In this document: piece after piece, positions 8,711 to 20,039 of the stretch
Position numbering within the stretch: position 1 is the first letter of the stretch
Layout of the letters: the number at the start of each line of letters is the position of its first letter
NCBI RefSeq assembly: GCF_000003605.2
Contig: NW_003155737.1
Coordinates: forward strand, 471,734 to 496,821
Direction: 5' to 3'
Length of the DNA: 25,088 nucleotides
Source: Saccoglossus kowalevskii
Lineage: Eukaryota; Hemichordata; Enteropneusta; Harrimaniidae
Program-made: the position numbers and the translations under genes
The notes under the pieces: model-generated
Seen by the model: the letters and a program-made list of their open reading frames with translations, nothing else
Databases searched by the model: none
What the model was told of the DNA's origin: nothing

Positions 8711-10400
8711 TGTTAATTGTATAATACAATAACAGAAAGTGGGGAATTCTAAAAAAAATAATCAACTTTGTTCCGGTCATTATTTTCCTGTCGAGTAGTA
8801 TGTCTTTTAGTGAACTGAGGGACACGCTTTCATAATTGTCGAATGATCCTACCCCCTGAGTGGATATAAAACGCGGTGATCGATACGAATTGTACTAATA
8901 GCCGATTTGCCATATATGCATATACACAATAATGCTTGGAAATCCGGACATGTGGCAATGACATGAATGCGCATGCGTATCCGAAGACCCACTCTACACT
9001 GTCCTTTGTAATTGACTCAGTTTGCGCAATTGGCATGTCCCAGCACATGGAACTGATTGACAGCGGGGGGAAATCTTAATTCGTACATTTCGGGTTATAC
9101 AACGAATTGTGCGATTACGAAATCTCGCCAATATGCTTGAGTCATCGTCCACCGACATCTGGCAGTGACAGGCAGATGAACATAATCACAGAATTGGTGC
9201 TAATTTGAAATCCTATGTAAGGAAGATATTGATTGTTCAATCGCTCCGTGCTTATCGCTCGCTGTTTTACACATCTTTTATTTCACAATCTTACACCATC
9301 ACCAGCTTGGTATTCGTTGTTCTTTATATAATAACACTTATCGAATACAGAGAGAAAGTCTTCATCACCCACCAATGCCCGAGAAACACGTGGTGTTTGA
9401 TGGTGTAACTCGCTACAATAAGTGAAATGTTTTTCAGATGGTTATTCAGAAACCGTTCTCATAAGACCGACCTAAATGGTATTTGCACGATACAACGTAA
9501 TGACTTGCTTGTGGATTTTAGAATATACTTACATAGTATAAACATAGTGACCTATAGTTCAGACAAAGAAGAACCAAGTTTAGTAATGTTTCATAAGTTT
9601 TCAAATTTCAACTGGACTTGTTCTTACTGATTGTCACGGAAACCCCCATTTCTCTTCTTTTTCTTTCTCTCTGGTGACAGACAACTGAACTCACATGACC
9701 GTGTGTAATCAGTGAACCGGTACATACACTAAGCTATGTATGTATTATTTTTATTATCTCACATGTTCTAATCGTACTGTAATCTTGCTACGTATCATTC
9801 TCCGTTATCTTGAGTTATCCTGAATTACCACTTGAGTTTGCAAAAAACGCCGGCGTACATCGGCACACTGCTTTGAACTTGGATGGGTCGCACACTTAAC
9901 GGAGTAAGTGATTTTGATGTATGTCGGTCGCACGGTAATTCGAGGACTGAAAATCATAATAATTAAATACGTACGATTCGATTTATTATGTTTTTCTTTT
10001 ACTTTCACACGTTATAGTGCAGTGCAGTGATGGGAACACATAGTGATTAGTAAATGATCTTATTAGTGGGAATTGCACCCCTCACGTGGAGCGAGACATT
10101 CAGCTGGTACGGTATTTATGAAATAATGTGTACAACAAACTGGATATTCTTTCCTACCATGTCATCGAATCGTCACACACAAATAACGTCATCAAAACAA
10201 CAATTTAATTCTTTAAACAATGTATATATTCTTTTTTGACAGAGAAAACGCATTCCAAAATTTCGCCTTGAGTTAATTTGTGAATTGATTAATGCAGCGG
10301 TTTAATCACACGCCAATTTTAAAAGTATTTCTAGAATATAACACGAGTTATTAATAATTCGGTTGTAAATCTATCGAGGCGATACGAATGTGGCGCCACT

Positions 10401-10420
10401 GCGCCTGCGCGACGCCCTCT
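10401..10420. promoter_or_regulatory. NRF1-like site next to a GCCCTCT motif
   Basis: GCGCCTGCGC fits the palindromic NRF1 pattern GCGC(A/C)TGCGC and is followed directly by GACGCCCTCT. The GC-rich patch starts at TGGCGCC (10391). It lies just inside the start of a 74-codon plus-strand ORF (10388) that I do not regard as a gene. It could mark a promoter, but no downstream exon was identified. Confidence 0.2.
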
Positions 10421-10846
10421 ATACCTCCACTTGGGATTCCGAGTGTTCAAGACAATGCATTTTTTATTTGTTATCACCAAAAAATAACCACGGTATTTTG
10501 CATATCGTACAATCTCATAAGTGAGTTCCTGGGATCCCTGAATCTGCGGATTGTTGTAGCCCTTTCACTGTCGTCAACTTTTGTCACTTTACGCAAAGTA
10601 GTATTTGTATAAATCATTTATTTCTGTAAAATATGTTGACCGAACTTATCATATATGGTCAGTTTGGTTCAAATTTGAAACTGAATTCAGGGAAAATTGC
10701 AAAAAACTTGTTGGCGGGAATAATCTTCCCATGGCGACATCAAAACGGATCATGATGGAAAATAATGTACAAGGAGCGCAGTAAAAAACATTCAGTAACC
10801 TTCGCAGTGTTTTACAATAACTAGTATTTCACTGTAATTTCGGTTA

Positions 10847-10966
10847 AACGGAGCCCGTTCAATGTAATTTTTGTACAACATGGGAAATTAGTCCCGTGTC
10901 GAGCAGGCGACTGTTCGCTGCATGTATCCACACGCTACCACAGTGATTGACAGTTCATGCAACTGT
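10847..10966. other. Cluster of four short hairpins
   Basis: Within 120 bp there are AACGG/CCGTT (10847-10859, loop of 3), CATGGGA/TCCCGTG with one G-T pair (10879-10898, loop of 6), CAG-CGA/TCGCTG with a one-base bulge (about 10904-10920), and ACAGTT/AACTGT (10950-10966, loop of 5). Individually such stems are common; the clustering is what stands out. No ncRNA family is recognised. Confidence 0.3.
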
Positions 10967-13900
10967 GCGTCATTATCACTACAATGAAGAGTGTTGTGCA
11001 CGTGGTAATCCCAGATTGTCCGTCTGACAAGCATAACAACAAATTGGCTTTTTTACACGCTGTCCGTCTGTAACAATATAACAGGCCCTGCAGTCAAATA
11101 TGAAAATATTCTATATACATTCGAATTAATAACGTCATAAGACTTATTTATAATTATACACGTCGGTGTCCTTGTCGTTCTCGACTCGACCGGAATAAAT
11201 TCGTCTGCACCAAATCACAAAGCCTGTTTCATGGGAAACAATTTTACCGGAACTTCCAATTTTGGTTCGATTTTTGAGGAAATCCATGGCTTGATGTAGC
11301 AGGGATAATTGTCTTTGCTTGCACGTCTGTGCCGGATTTTTGGTGACTGGAATTTGCGGAATCTAATAGATTTGTAATAATATTTGGCTCCAATCCCATG
11401 AAGCATTGCAGATTTAGCGGAAGAGTCATTGTATGACAATAGAAATGTGCTCAGAATCGGCGACATAATTACGTTGAGTTGCGATTCTATTGTCATTATG
11501 ACGCGCTGCAATAGACAAGGCAGATTTAAATCAGTAGTCCCGGATTATCGGGACGTGACGTTACAGAAACATTTGAGATAATTTTTCATACATTTTCTAC
11601 GAATTATATTTTGTCCACATGTATTCAGATACGATGTGCTGTTTGTATCTGCAAGCATTCAATTTTTTTTTAGAAATCATTATTTATTAATATTATAAGT
11701 ACTTTGTGCGCAATTATCATATTTTTGTTCATCGGTGTTGTCACGCAACCTAGAATATTATATTTACAATCTGTCGTACTTTTCATACATTTATTAAAAT
11801 TGACGCAGAGCGTCAAAACATTATTTTTCTGGATTCATCAAAAAGTGGAAAAGTCATATTATGACATCACGCACAGTAATTGCAATGTGCATCTCCAATG
11901 AGTATTTTCTCACCAGGTGTCATCAATCACTTTATGTCATCAAGTTCACCACGTGACGTAATCAATATACAATTACAAACGAATCACAGAAAGTATGTGT
12001 GTCACGAGTGATCCACGACAAGATGTTCGGTCCTATAAGAATATTGGTGTAAACACATTTAAATGTCACCGTACTTTTTCGCGAGAAATGGAATGTGGCA
12101 GAAAAGACAACAATTTTGTCAGTTAGTATTATTGACAACTAAATAGCATCATCGTGTAAGGTCGAAAAAGAAGTCAGAACTGCTTCTAGTCAGTTCTAAT
12201 GGACGCGCTCGGAACATTTTTTTTATTTGAAATAAAGAAAAACAAAGGGGAATGTATTGCTCACGCATGCGTAGATCCATTGTTTTGGTGAGTCACATAA
12301 CTATGAAATCGCATCACCGCGTCCTTCGTATTTTGGGAACTTTGAACTAGAAACTAGAAACTGTCCTTAAAAGAGCAGACTTTGCATAATATTTGGCACA
12401 TTTTTTGTCTTTCAAGTATGTGTGAGATTTTGTTGTGTTAAAATTCCACTTATATCCAGAAACTTTCTATTGGTCATTCCATTATGATTAAGAAATGAGG
12501 TCGGTCCGGCGATGGGAACTCGATGCTAGTAAGTAAAATGAACGTATTAAGTAACTGTGGTGGTTACTGTACATAGGTTTGACTGTACATTAAATAGTAG
12601 TTGTCAATGTAAATTAAAAATTCTGTTTATATTCAGGTTAAATAATGATTTGAACACAATCTTAATATCTCACCGTGTGAAGTGGAAATATTAGTTCTAA
12701 CATTTGTTTGTATTTTTATTACAACCTATATTTTCACTGAACATCCTACGTTATATTCAAAAGTTCAGACTCCAATTCAATAAAGATTACACTAAATCAC
12801 AGAAGAGAACATCTGTTTATTTGTCTTGGGACGTCCAACTCATATGGGAATGAGAACGACAAACGTCTCATTGCGAGTCGGCCACCCAATTCAATTGTGT
12901 CTCACCCATGTTATTAGGTTACTGACCCGTCCACTATGACAACAATCTGTGTCACCCATCGAATACACGGTATTAGTGAACTATTAAATGCAGTTTATAA
13001 AGATTTATCGCTCAGTAACAACAGTTCAACTGATTTGAGGACAAATGCTGACAAAATCGGATTACTACACGCAATTGTGATTGACACATGTCTAGGTGGT
13101 TTATTTCTTTACTTGCCAATGTGACTGTAATGCAATTCCAGAACTGAGACATTCACACCAAAATGAGATTTCCGTGCATTTGTAAAGAAATCACTTTCAG
13201 GTCAGGTCTACTTCTCGGTATGTTTCGTCGGCTTTAATATCCCAGGTATGGGAATAAAATGAATAAAGTGGTCATATATGTAGTTTTGATATATAGATGC
13301 CATTATTGGTAATATCCAGGAAAGAATTGTTAAATACTGAGTATTAGCGCAAATGGATTTTCAAGGTATTCATGTACCTACAAAATAAATGAATGCATAT
13401 ATATTTTCAATTAATGGTTTTTTTCTTGTTATTTGCGCCAAGTTCGAAATCCGCGTATTTTGTTGATATAACAGAATATTGCAGCTGTACACGTAAAAGA
13501 TGGGCATATAGCTCCAATCTTCCCCTTTCTCTTTTGTCAAGCTCATTACAGCAAGTCTCACATTAAACACGTGGGTTAAAATTGTATGATAAACTGCATT
13601 TACTGCGTTAGTATTATTAACAATTCGAGCTCAGATTTAATATAAATGTCGACAGCGTCTTCTGCACTTCCCAGTATTCATGTGTTTGGCTCCGGAAAAT
13701 GAGTCGTCGCAGTTTCTCAAAGTCCGACAATCGAACACCGTTCGAAAATACTGACATATGAAGTCCCCAATGTGAGCTAAACTTTCAAAATAAACTGTAA
13801 CACAACCCGTCATTAAAACGAACAGTTAAAAACCCATCCCTGACAAGATAGTTTACCCGCGAAATAAATTTTAACAACGAAACAATGGCGGTAAGAGGAA

Positions 13901-14242
13901 ATTGGAGACATTCTGAGTTTATTGTAAAATTTATTTCGACAAATTTATTCATAAATTTACAGCGGAGCGTTTAAACTGTTCATAACAACGTACTCGTGTA
14001 TGTTATCTAGAATATCAGTGCTAATGAGGTTTGGTGCCATTGCCTCCATTGCCTGCAGGGTTGGTTGATTGTAATACAGTCCGATATGATTCTCCTGTGC
14101 GGAAACAACACAAGGGACAGTCTGGACAGCCCCATTTCAATTATTTTATAGTTATGACAAACAGATAGATATAATTATTTCCATAGACAAGTGAGTGTAT
14201 TATTGTCAGCTGCAACGATTCTGTTTTTTGTTTTCATTTGAA
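10967..14242. other. Unique AT-rich region, no recognised gene
   Basis: About 3.3 kb. A direct repeat TGTCCGTCTG occurs at 11017-11026 and 11061-11070. A combined E-box/CRE-like sequence CACGTGACGTAA lies near 11950, with TGACATCA-type sites around it. The palindrome ACGCATGCGT is at 12263-12272. The only sizeable ATG ORF is 12936-13124 (62 codons, A at -3), unrecognised. The 98-codon minus-strand stretch 11215-11511 starts with TTG and has no support. Confidence 0.6.
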
Positions 14243-14365
14243 CGTATCTCCAAAAACCGTATAGAGCTTAAAAATAACACACACATCGATTAGATTCAAA
14301 CATTCTTTACTTGGTAATTACTCTGATTCTAATTATGCAAAGTTTAAGGTCTTTTTGGAGATACG
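14243..14365. mobile_element. Inverted-repeat hairpin element, 123 bp, possible MITE remnant
   Basis: CGTATCTCCAAAAA at 14243-14256 is matched exactly in inverse orientation at 14352-14365. Further in, CTTAAA (14267-14272) pairs with TTTAAG (14343-14348), so the arms form a stem of about 20 pairs with an asymmetric bulge. There is no obvious target-site duplication and no ORF. The compact size and perfect 14-bp ends fit a small foldback element or MITE; a regulatory or RNA hairpin is the alternative. Confidence 0.4.
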
Positions 14366-16577
14366 GGTAAAGTGACTGTGATGATTGGACGACTACTGGA
14401 CAGTGTTTCGGCAACAATGGAGAACAATACAAGGTAAATTAAACGACAGTAACGAGGTTGAATAACGACAGTTACACGGTACATTTACTTTACGTAATGA
14501 TTCTTCAAAATAAATATTTGTTGCCATAGAAACAGACATCTAAATTGTTTCAAACTCACCACAAAGATGCAACCTATTTGATACTCTGCCGATAATTTGA
14601 GGAAATTGCTGAAATCGATTTGTATAAAACCGACAGAAATTTATATCGGAAACAAAACATCAGAAGAAAAATGCCCGTTTTGGGTGTTATTTAAGTAAAA
14701 TGCTATTTTAGATTGAAGGCAATGTTATTTAACGTTCCAGATGGATGGCAAGAACAACACAATAACGCGGTTCGTCTGTTGCGATGACAACGGATGACTG
14801 CATGCGTATAACTATTGTTCACAGTCTTAACTGGTTTAATCAAAATACTGTATTCTTGATGCTCCTCCACAATAATCGTACCTCACCCCTCACATAATGA
14901 TACATGCGTGAATATATTTTCAAAAAGATGGGAACAACAAAAATGAACAAATGAGAAAGTGTAGTAAAAGTCATTCTCACATTTCGACGTGATTCGGTCA
15001 ATAACACTAGAATTACACACATCTAACAACAACATGAAAAATCGCGGAATCATTTTCACCAACCCGGGTCGATGTACCATGTACATGGCGTCGAATTCAA
15101 GCAAATTTTGTCAGTAATTTCCATTTTTAAGCGCTTCGACGCCTCTTGATGAAGCGCGTCTTCGTTATTCGCTAGATACCCAGCAGTAAACTAGTCGTTG
15201 ATGGTATAGACGTATCAGACAACACCTGTTAGGCTCATAAGTTTCCATCTCTTGTTACTCGTTGTAAAAATCATACAATAGAATTATTGATACTGGCTTC
15301 CGGTCTTCGGACTCACTCTACCACTCTGCAATTACTGGCACTTGGTTACGTGGCGCCGCAAATGTCCCCTCTTTTCTTTTTTTTTATAAACGTTTTACAT
15401 AGCAATGACATGTATATTAAACTGCCAAATACTGAATACGATACCATAACAATGTAGAATGTAGAAAAACAACCAGAATAACGAATTGACGCATTTAGGG
15501 TTAGTACTTATTTTTGGGACTTCCGACAGTCGCTCATCTTCGCAAGCCAAAGTTCATTTATTCTGCCGTCGCCCACCAGTCATGAATGGTCGATTTCATC
15601 GAAACCGTGCGAATCAGACGATGGCCACCGCTACGATGATACGTTGACTATTTCAAATGTAGTTTATATAAGTTTAATAATAAGTTTATTGCTATATATA
15701 GGCCATCGACCCAAATTACATAACATAAATAAATATATAATATGATCATCAACGGTTTAGTGCTTCTTTCCGTAGCCTAAATCCACTTAGATAAACTTCG
15801 ATTTTGGGTCATGTATTTCATTTGGGATCGCACTGGTCAAAAGAGTCACTGAATTATGGTTGCATTTTTCTCAAGTAGCCCAGCTGGGTAAAACATGTTT
15901 CTGTGGTGCAGGTACAGTGGACATTCGAAAAGTTAAATTCATCCTCGACATAGCGGCACTCGCGACAAACAAGACTATTTTTTCGAGTCGATCCAAATTT
16001 TGTCTACAATCAGTTTCAATGGCGAGATTATGACTGGAGCAACGGAGCCTAGTCAACGCCCTTCGATGCTTATTAATAATCGCTTTCAGAATATATTTGT
16101 CAAAGTTGTAGGCCAGTTTTATTTGACAGTATATATGTAAATGAATGACCCACTATTTCTATTGCTAAGCATCCCGAATAAAAAACAAAACTGAAATAGG
16201 AATTTCTTTCATTTCCCGTCAAGCATGACTAAAACCATATCTATTTGTTAACCCAGATAAAGTTTTCAATAATAGTAGTAAAAGAGAACTCGCCCAATGC
16301 ATTCCTAACTTTTAAACCTCCACAACACAGATCCACAAGGTAAAGGGCGACAATCGTCGTGATGCGACCTGTTTGGGACTCATATCGACGTATATAACGC
16401 GTGGAAAATTCATTTCATTTACATGAAATCCAACACGCGCTGCGCGACGACCACCGCGCTTTAGCCCTGGACGGATCATGACTCTTCAAAGACAGTAGCT
16501 TTATACCAAATATTCCTGATGGAAAACACAATGGCAAGATATTTATAGTAGGGTATACAACCTCCATTACCTCCCCA
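14366..16577. other. Unique AT-rich region, no recognised gene
   Basis: About 2.2 kb. It has an X-box-like site at 14520-14533 and GCATGCGT at 14800-14807. A hairpin ATTTCAT/ATGAAAT with a four-base loop (16412-16429) is flanked by GCGTG/CACGC arms and followed by a GC-rich patch to about 16470. ORFs here, such as 14840-15022, 14883-15104 and 15871-16056, are short, overlapping and unsupported. Confidence 0.55.
14520..14533 (+). promoter_or_regulatory. X-box-like (RFX) motif
   Basis: GTTGCCATAGAAAC fits RYYNYYATRRNRAC and matches 12 of 14 positions of the palindromic RFX core GTTGCCATGGCAAC. There is no recognised gene start nearby. Confidence 0.25.
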
Positions 16578-16607
16578 TTAAAGAACCACTGTGGCAGTTC
16601 TCTTTAA
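16578..16607. repeat. 30-bp hairpin bounded by TTAA
   Basis: TTAA at 16578-16581 and at 16604-16607 enclose AGAAC/GTTCT arms (16582-16586 and 16597-16601) around a CCACTGTGG core. The arms pair fully apart from a two-base bulge on the right. It could be the end of a decayed TTAA element or a simple foldback. Confidence 0.35.
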
Positions 16608-16983
16608 AATGCCCCCATTTCTAAATACAATATTAAACAATATGAACCATGGATGACAACATCATTGATAAATGTATAACGTATACTATATCGCCGTGTA
16701 ATTATATGACACAAAACTTTAAAAAAAAGTACATTAAAAACGACACAAATTGATGGAGAATCACAGAAGGCTTCCACAATATGTTTAACTAAACAGCGCC
16801 ACCTGTGCTGGAAATAGCCCGTTTTCAATCTGACGCAGATTTTTGCACAATATTATTCGCCCCTTGCTCTGCAGTGTTTGAATTATCGCTAGTCAAGCCG
16901 TTTTAGGAATTCATACTCGCGTATAGCGTCTAGCCGATTCTATATGAAGGGTCTATTCCGAGTATACATGTATATATATATGT

Positions 16984-17003
16984 GTAATATACATGTATAT
17001 TAC
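16984..17003. repeat. 20-bp perfect palindrome in an AT-rich cruciform-prone patch
   Basis: GTAATATACATGTATATTAC is a perfect 20-bp palindrome with no spacer. Just upstream, TATACATGTATA (16963-16974) is another palindrome sharing the ATACATGTAT core, followed by a short alternating TA run. Together they form a 41-bp easily melted or cruciform-prone segment. Confidence 0.85.
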
Positions 17004-19608
17004 GTCTGGTATATATTGTCTACTGCAGGCTGTGTACATGCGTATACTATATACTTCGTAGGTTTATAACATAAGTAAGCCCCAGATATATTTCTCGCTT
17101 TTATTCGTGTATACGTTGGAGCCTTGGTAGTGCCTTTATTGTACGCGTTGATATGTGCAACAATCGTTATCTTTTTTAAAGCGGGAGGGTTGTTACCTGC
17201 GCACGCTAAGAACGCAAAGGCTCATGGGTAGACGCTTGTTTTTAAACAATGACACGCTATGGCCACCTGACGCATGCGTAGGTGACGACTCCCCCACTTT
17301 ATTATGTGACACTCTTCTTGCGCGTGTGTGGCGAGTCGACCACCGGCCTTTAACAGTTCATGGCACATAAAGGACTCTGACAAATAACAAATATAAAGAA
17401 TTATGTGACAATAGAGATGCCCTCGAAATTGAGTTAATTTGGAGATGAAATTCTAATAGCTAGAGTTTTGAAGAAATAAGACCCCATCTGTTACACCATA
17501 GCTACAGCATGTCTACCATTGTTGTACTTTGTGTAGTTTGGTCGTTAAAAGAGGATTATGTGCCAAAAGCGACTAATTTGACATCACCGAAGGGGATGTA
17601 AGGCTGTCATATGTCGGGAAGTGATGCACATGATATACAACTGCGAGTAGTTGTGTCACATGTTTTAAAAAATATAATACATCTTTCATTCTATAGCAAA
17701 AACTACGCCTTCAAAGCAGTAAGTATCTCTTAGCATAGCAAGTACATGACGCGTGGAGTCTCTGAGTGTAGGGGTCGGGAAAGAGAACACTAACGATACT
17801 TGAGTGGAATTAAATACATATTTCTTGCATTATTGAGAAAAGTGTACTATCAGAGTGAGATGCGCAGTGAGTCAGTTACAACGTCAATGCAGAAGATATC
17901 TCGCTAAATTCGTAGGCAATACAACACAGTTCTGTAAAAGGGATTGTGAATAAATCTATAAATACATTCTGGTAGCTGAGCCGCAAATATGACACTAAGG
18001 GCAATTGTGTTTTTACAAATGTGTGGGAATTTGAGTTATATTTCTAAAGATAGCCGATTCTATGGCAACTATATCTGAAAACGAAAACGCCACAAGATAG
18101 ATCACACACAGATAACGAACCAGGCACGTACACTAATCCCTAACTATTGTATAGATTTATCATCGTGAATGCATGCAAGGAGTAGACTGACGTATAGCAT
18201 ACGTTACGGTATTCCAGCTGGAAATATCAACGCATGTATTAGACTGATGAGTATAGTGACAACAAAACTACATGTACAAAAATAAGGACAAATAGAACAG
18301 ATTAGATAGGATGAATGGTTCACGATATCAGATGTATTTCACGAGTGCAGTTATTTTCATACGCAGAGACTTGGAATAGGAGCATGGGCATTACGACACT
18401 CGTTTAATAAATCTGATATCATAGGTCAAAAATTCTAATATTCTATTTATTACATTAGGTATTTCCCGCTGTTTCCCTAACAGAAACATCAGAAGCTTCA
18501 TCTTATTTGCATACATGCACGCGTTACTTACGCGCACTATGCGGTCAGTTTATCGCCACCGATTAAACAAATAATTATTTCAGACCCATCAATGCATTTT
18601 ACGACCATAGAGACACAATGGCAAGATTGTACTATATAGCGGGCTAGTTCCATCAGCTGTCTTTACGCATTTGAACAGTAAACCGTCGAGCGGTTGTGGC
18701 GACTTACTGGAGACAGCCAAATCCTCGAATGCGACTTTAAAACGAAAAAAACACTTCGGAGAATGCATGAAAACTATCAGCGAGAACATTCAGATTGATC
18801 ATTTTTCAAACCATTATCACAAAAATAATTTGCCTAGTCACTAAACGATCCATGTTTTGGTATTTTAGGTGTTTGCTAGTTGACAACGTCATAATCACAA
18901 ATACGTGCAAGGGCCAATCAGATTCGCCAATTGCGGCGATACTGTACGATAAATATGATATAATAGAAGACAATGCTCTTTATACACATACCAATTCTGA
19001 CATGTTAGTAAATACAAATATATTCATGAATATACGATAACAAGCTACACTCAATTCACGTCGTTGGTTCTGTCGTCATACTGAGTCCACTGATTTTAAT
19101 ACACGCAGGTGATACATCAATTCCAGGACACAGACTACATGTAACTACGTCATAACAGTTGTTATGAATGCTGACCATGTCCAGACATGGGTATTCACCT
19201 TGGTTGGTAATTACATATATGTTGTATGTTATAGTCTTATCACAACAATCTTAATCAACTAAGATTACGATTAGGAATAAGGAAAGTATTCGTAGGCAGT
19301 GGAGAAATTACAATCTAGAATTGTGGTGCCCACGTTGAGAGGCTTGGAGATGTGACTGTCTCTCATGGCAAATTGGCTGTTTATTCAGAATGTCATAGTT
19401 TATTATCCACTCGCGTATTCGCAGAATGCGTTTAAACGTTCATTACTGAGGGTGAGGCCTACCTGTGTTCAGCTTTGGTGTCTGCAGCTATCACGTGACT
19501 GATATTTCGTCTATGAGGAATGTGACATGCATCCATGTGATGTCACATGGTGAGGTTATGAATAAACACACACAGGTGTGGTTATTTAAAACATTCCGAC
19601 GATCCAGA

Positions 19609-19627
19609 TGAATGAATAAATGAATGA
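19609..19627. repeat. Short ATGA-type microsatellite
   Basis: TGAATGAATAAATGAATGA is an imperfect tetranucleotide run of about five units. Confidence 0.7.
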
Positions 19628-20025
19628 TATATGATGAACCTTTGGATGTAAGCTGTAATAAGACAAACAAATGCAGGTATGGGACCATGATTCAACAAAT
19701 GATTAGACACGGAACAGCGATGACGAGTGGCAACACACAAGGTCACGATGTCAACGTATTTCGTGATGGACAATTTAACGAGCGGATATGAGCAATCATG
19801 ACGTTTTCCTCGGCATAGTAGTGAAAGCAATCTCCGTAAGTCAAAGACAACGGGGATGATGTACATTTAATACCATTGCTAACAACGTAGGCAGACACGG
19901 TGTCTCCATATACACATTAGAACCATTACTGCTGAATCTAAACCGGTTTCTAATTGTACGGATTGAATGTTATTACATCGATGTTGTAGCTATTTGTTTG
20001 GCGGCAATGTTCGCTTGCCACGTGT

Positions 20026-20039
20026 ATTTCCATGGAAAC
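20026..20039 (+). promoter_or_regulatory. X-box-like (RFX) motif
   Basis: ATTTCCATGGAAAC fits RYYNYYATRRNRAC and contains a 12-bp palindrome TTTCCATGGAAA. Another X-box-like site lies 599 bp downstream in the same orientation. Confidence 0.25.

Larger units (their letters stand above)
6654..10846. other. Long unique AT-rich region, no recognised gene
   Basis: About 4.2 kb with only short ORFs. Those with a real ATG are at 7683-7910 (minus), 8522-8710 (minus), 8830-9048 (minus), 9427-9630 (plus), 10054-10239 (plus) and 10388-10612 (plus); none is recognised, and only the first two are listed as candidates. Other open stretches, such as 6917-7204, lack an ATG. Noted sites: AATGCGCATGCGT at 8966-8978, an exact 13-bp match to 2986-2998; GCGCCTGCGC followed by GACGCCCTCT at 10401-10420; and the 12-bp palindrome TTCAAATTTGAA at 10668-10679. 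Confidence 0.6.
16608..20025. other. Unique AT-rich region, no recognised gene
   Basis: About 3.4 kb. GCGCCACCT is at 16797-16805. AT-rich palindromes lie at 16963-17003, and ACGCATGCGT at 17270-17279. ATG ORFs 18589-18789 (66 codons), 19491-19688 (65 codons) and 19582-19866 (94 codons), all on the minus strand, are unrecognised. The 94-codon ORF overlaps the 65-codon ORF in another frame and has T at -3. A short ATGA-type microsatellite is at 19609-19627. Confidence 0.55.

Noticed and set aside
11215-11511. A 98-codon minus-strand open stretch as a gene
   Set aside because: It starts with TTG, overlaps another frame's ORF and matches nothing I know.
18589-18789. A 66-codon minus-strand ATG ORF, and the VERLWRL-like peptide on its opposite strand, as a transposase remnant
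   Set aside because: The similarity is a few residues only, and neither reading extends into a recognisable domain.
19582-19866. A 94-codon minus-strand ATG ORF
   Set aside because: Poor start context, overlap with another ORF, no domain or biased composition; this length is expected by chance.
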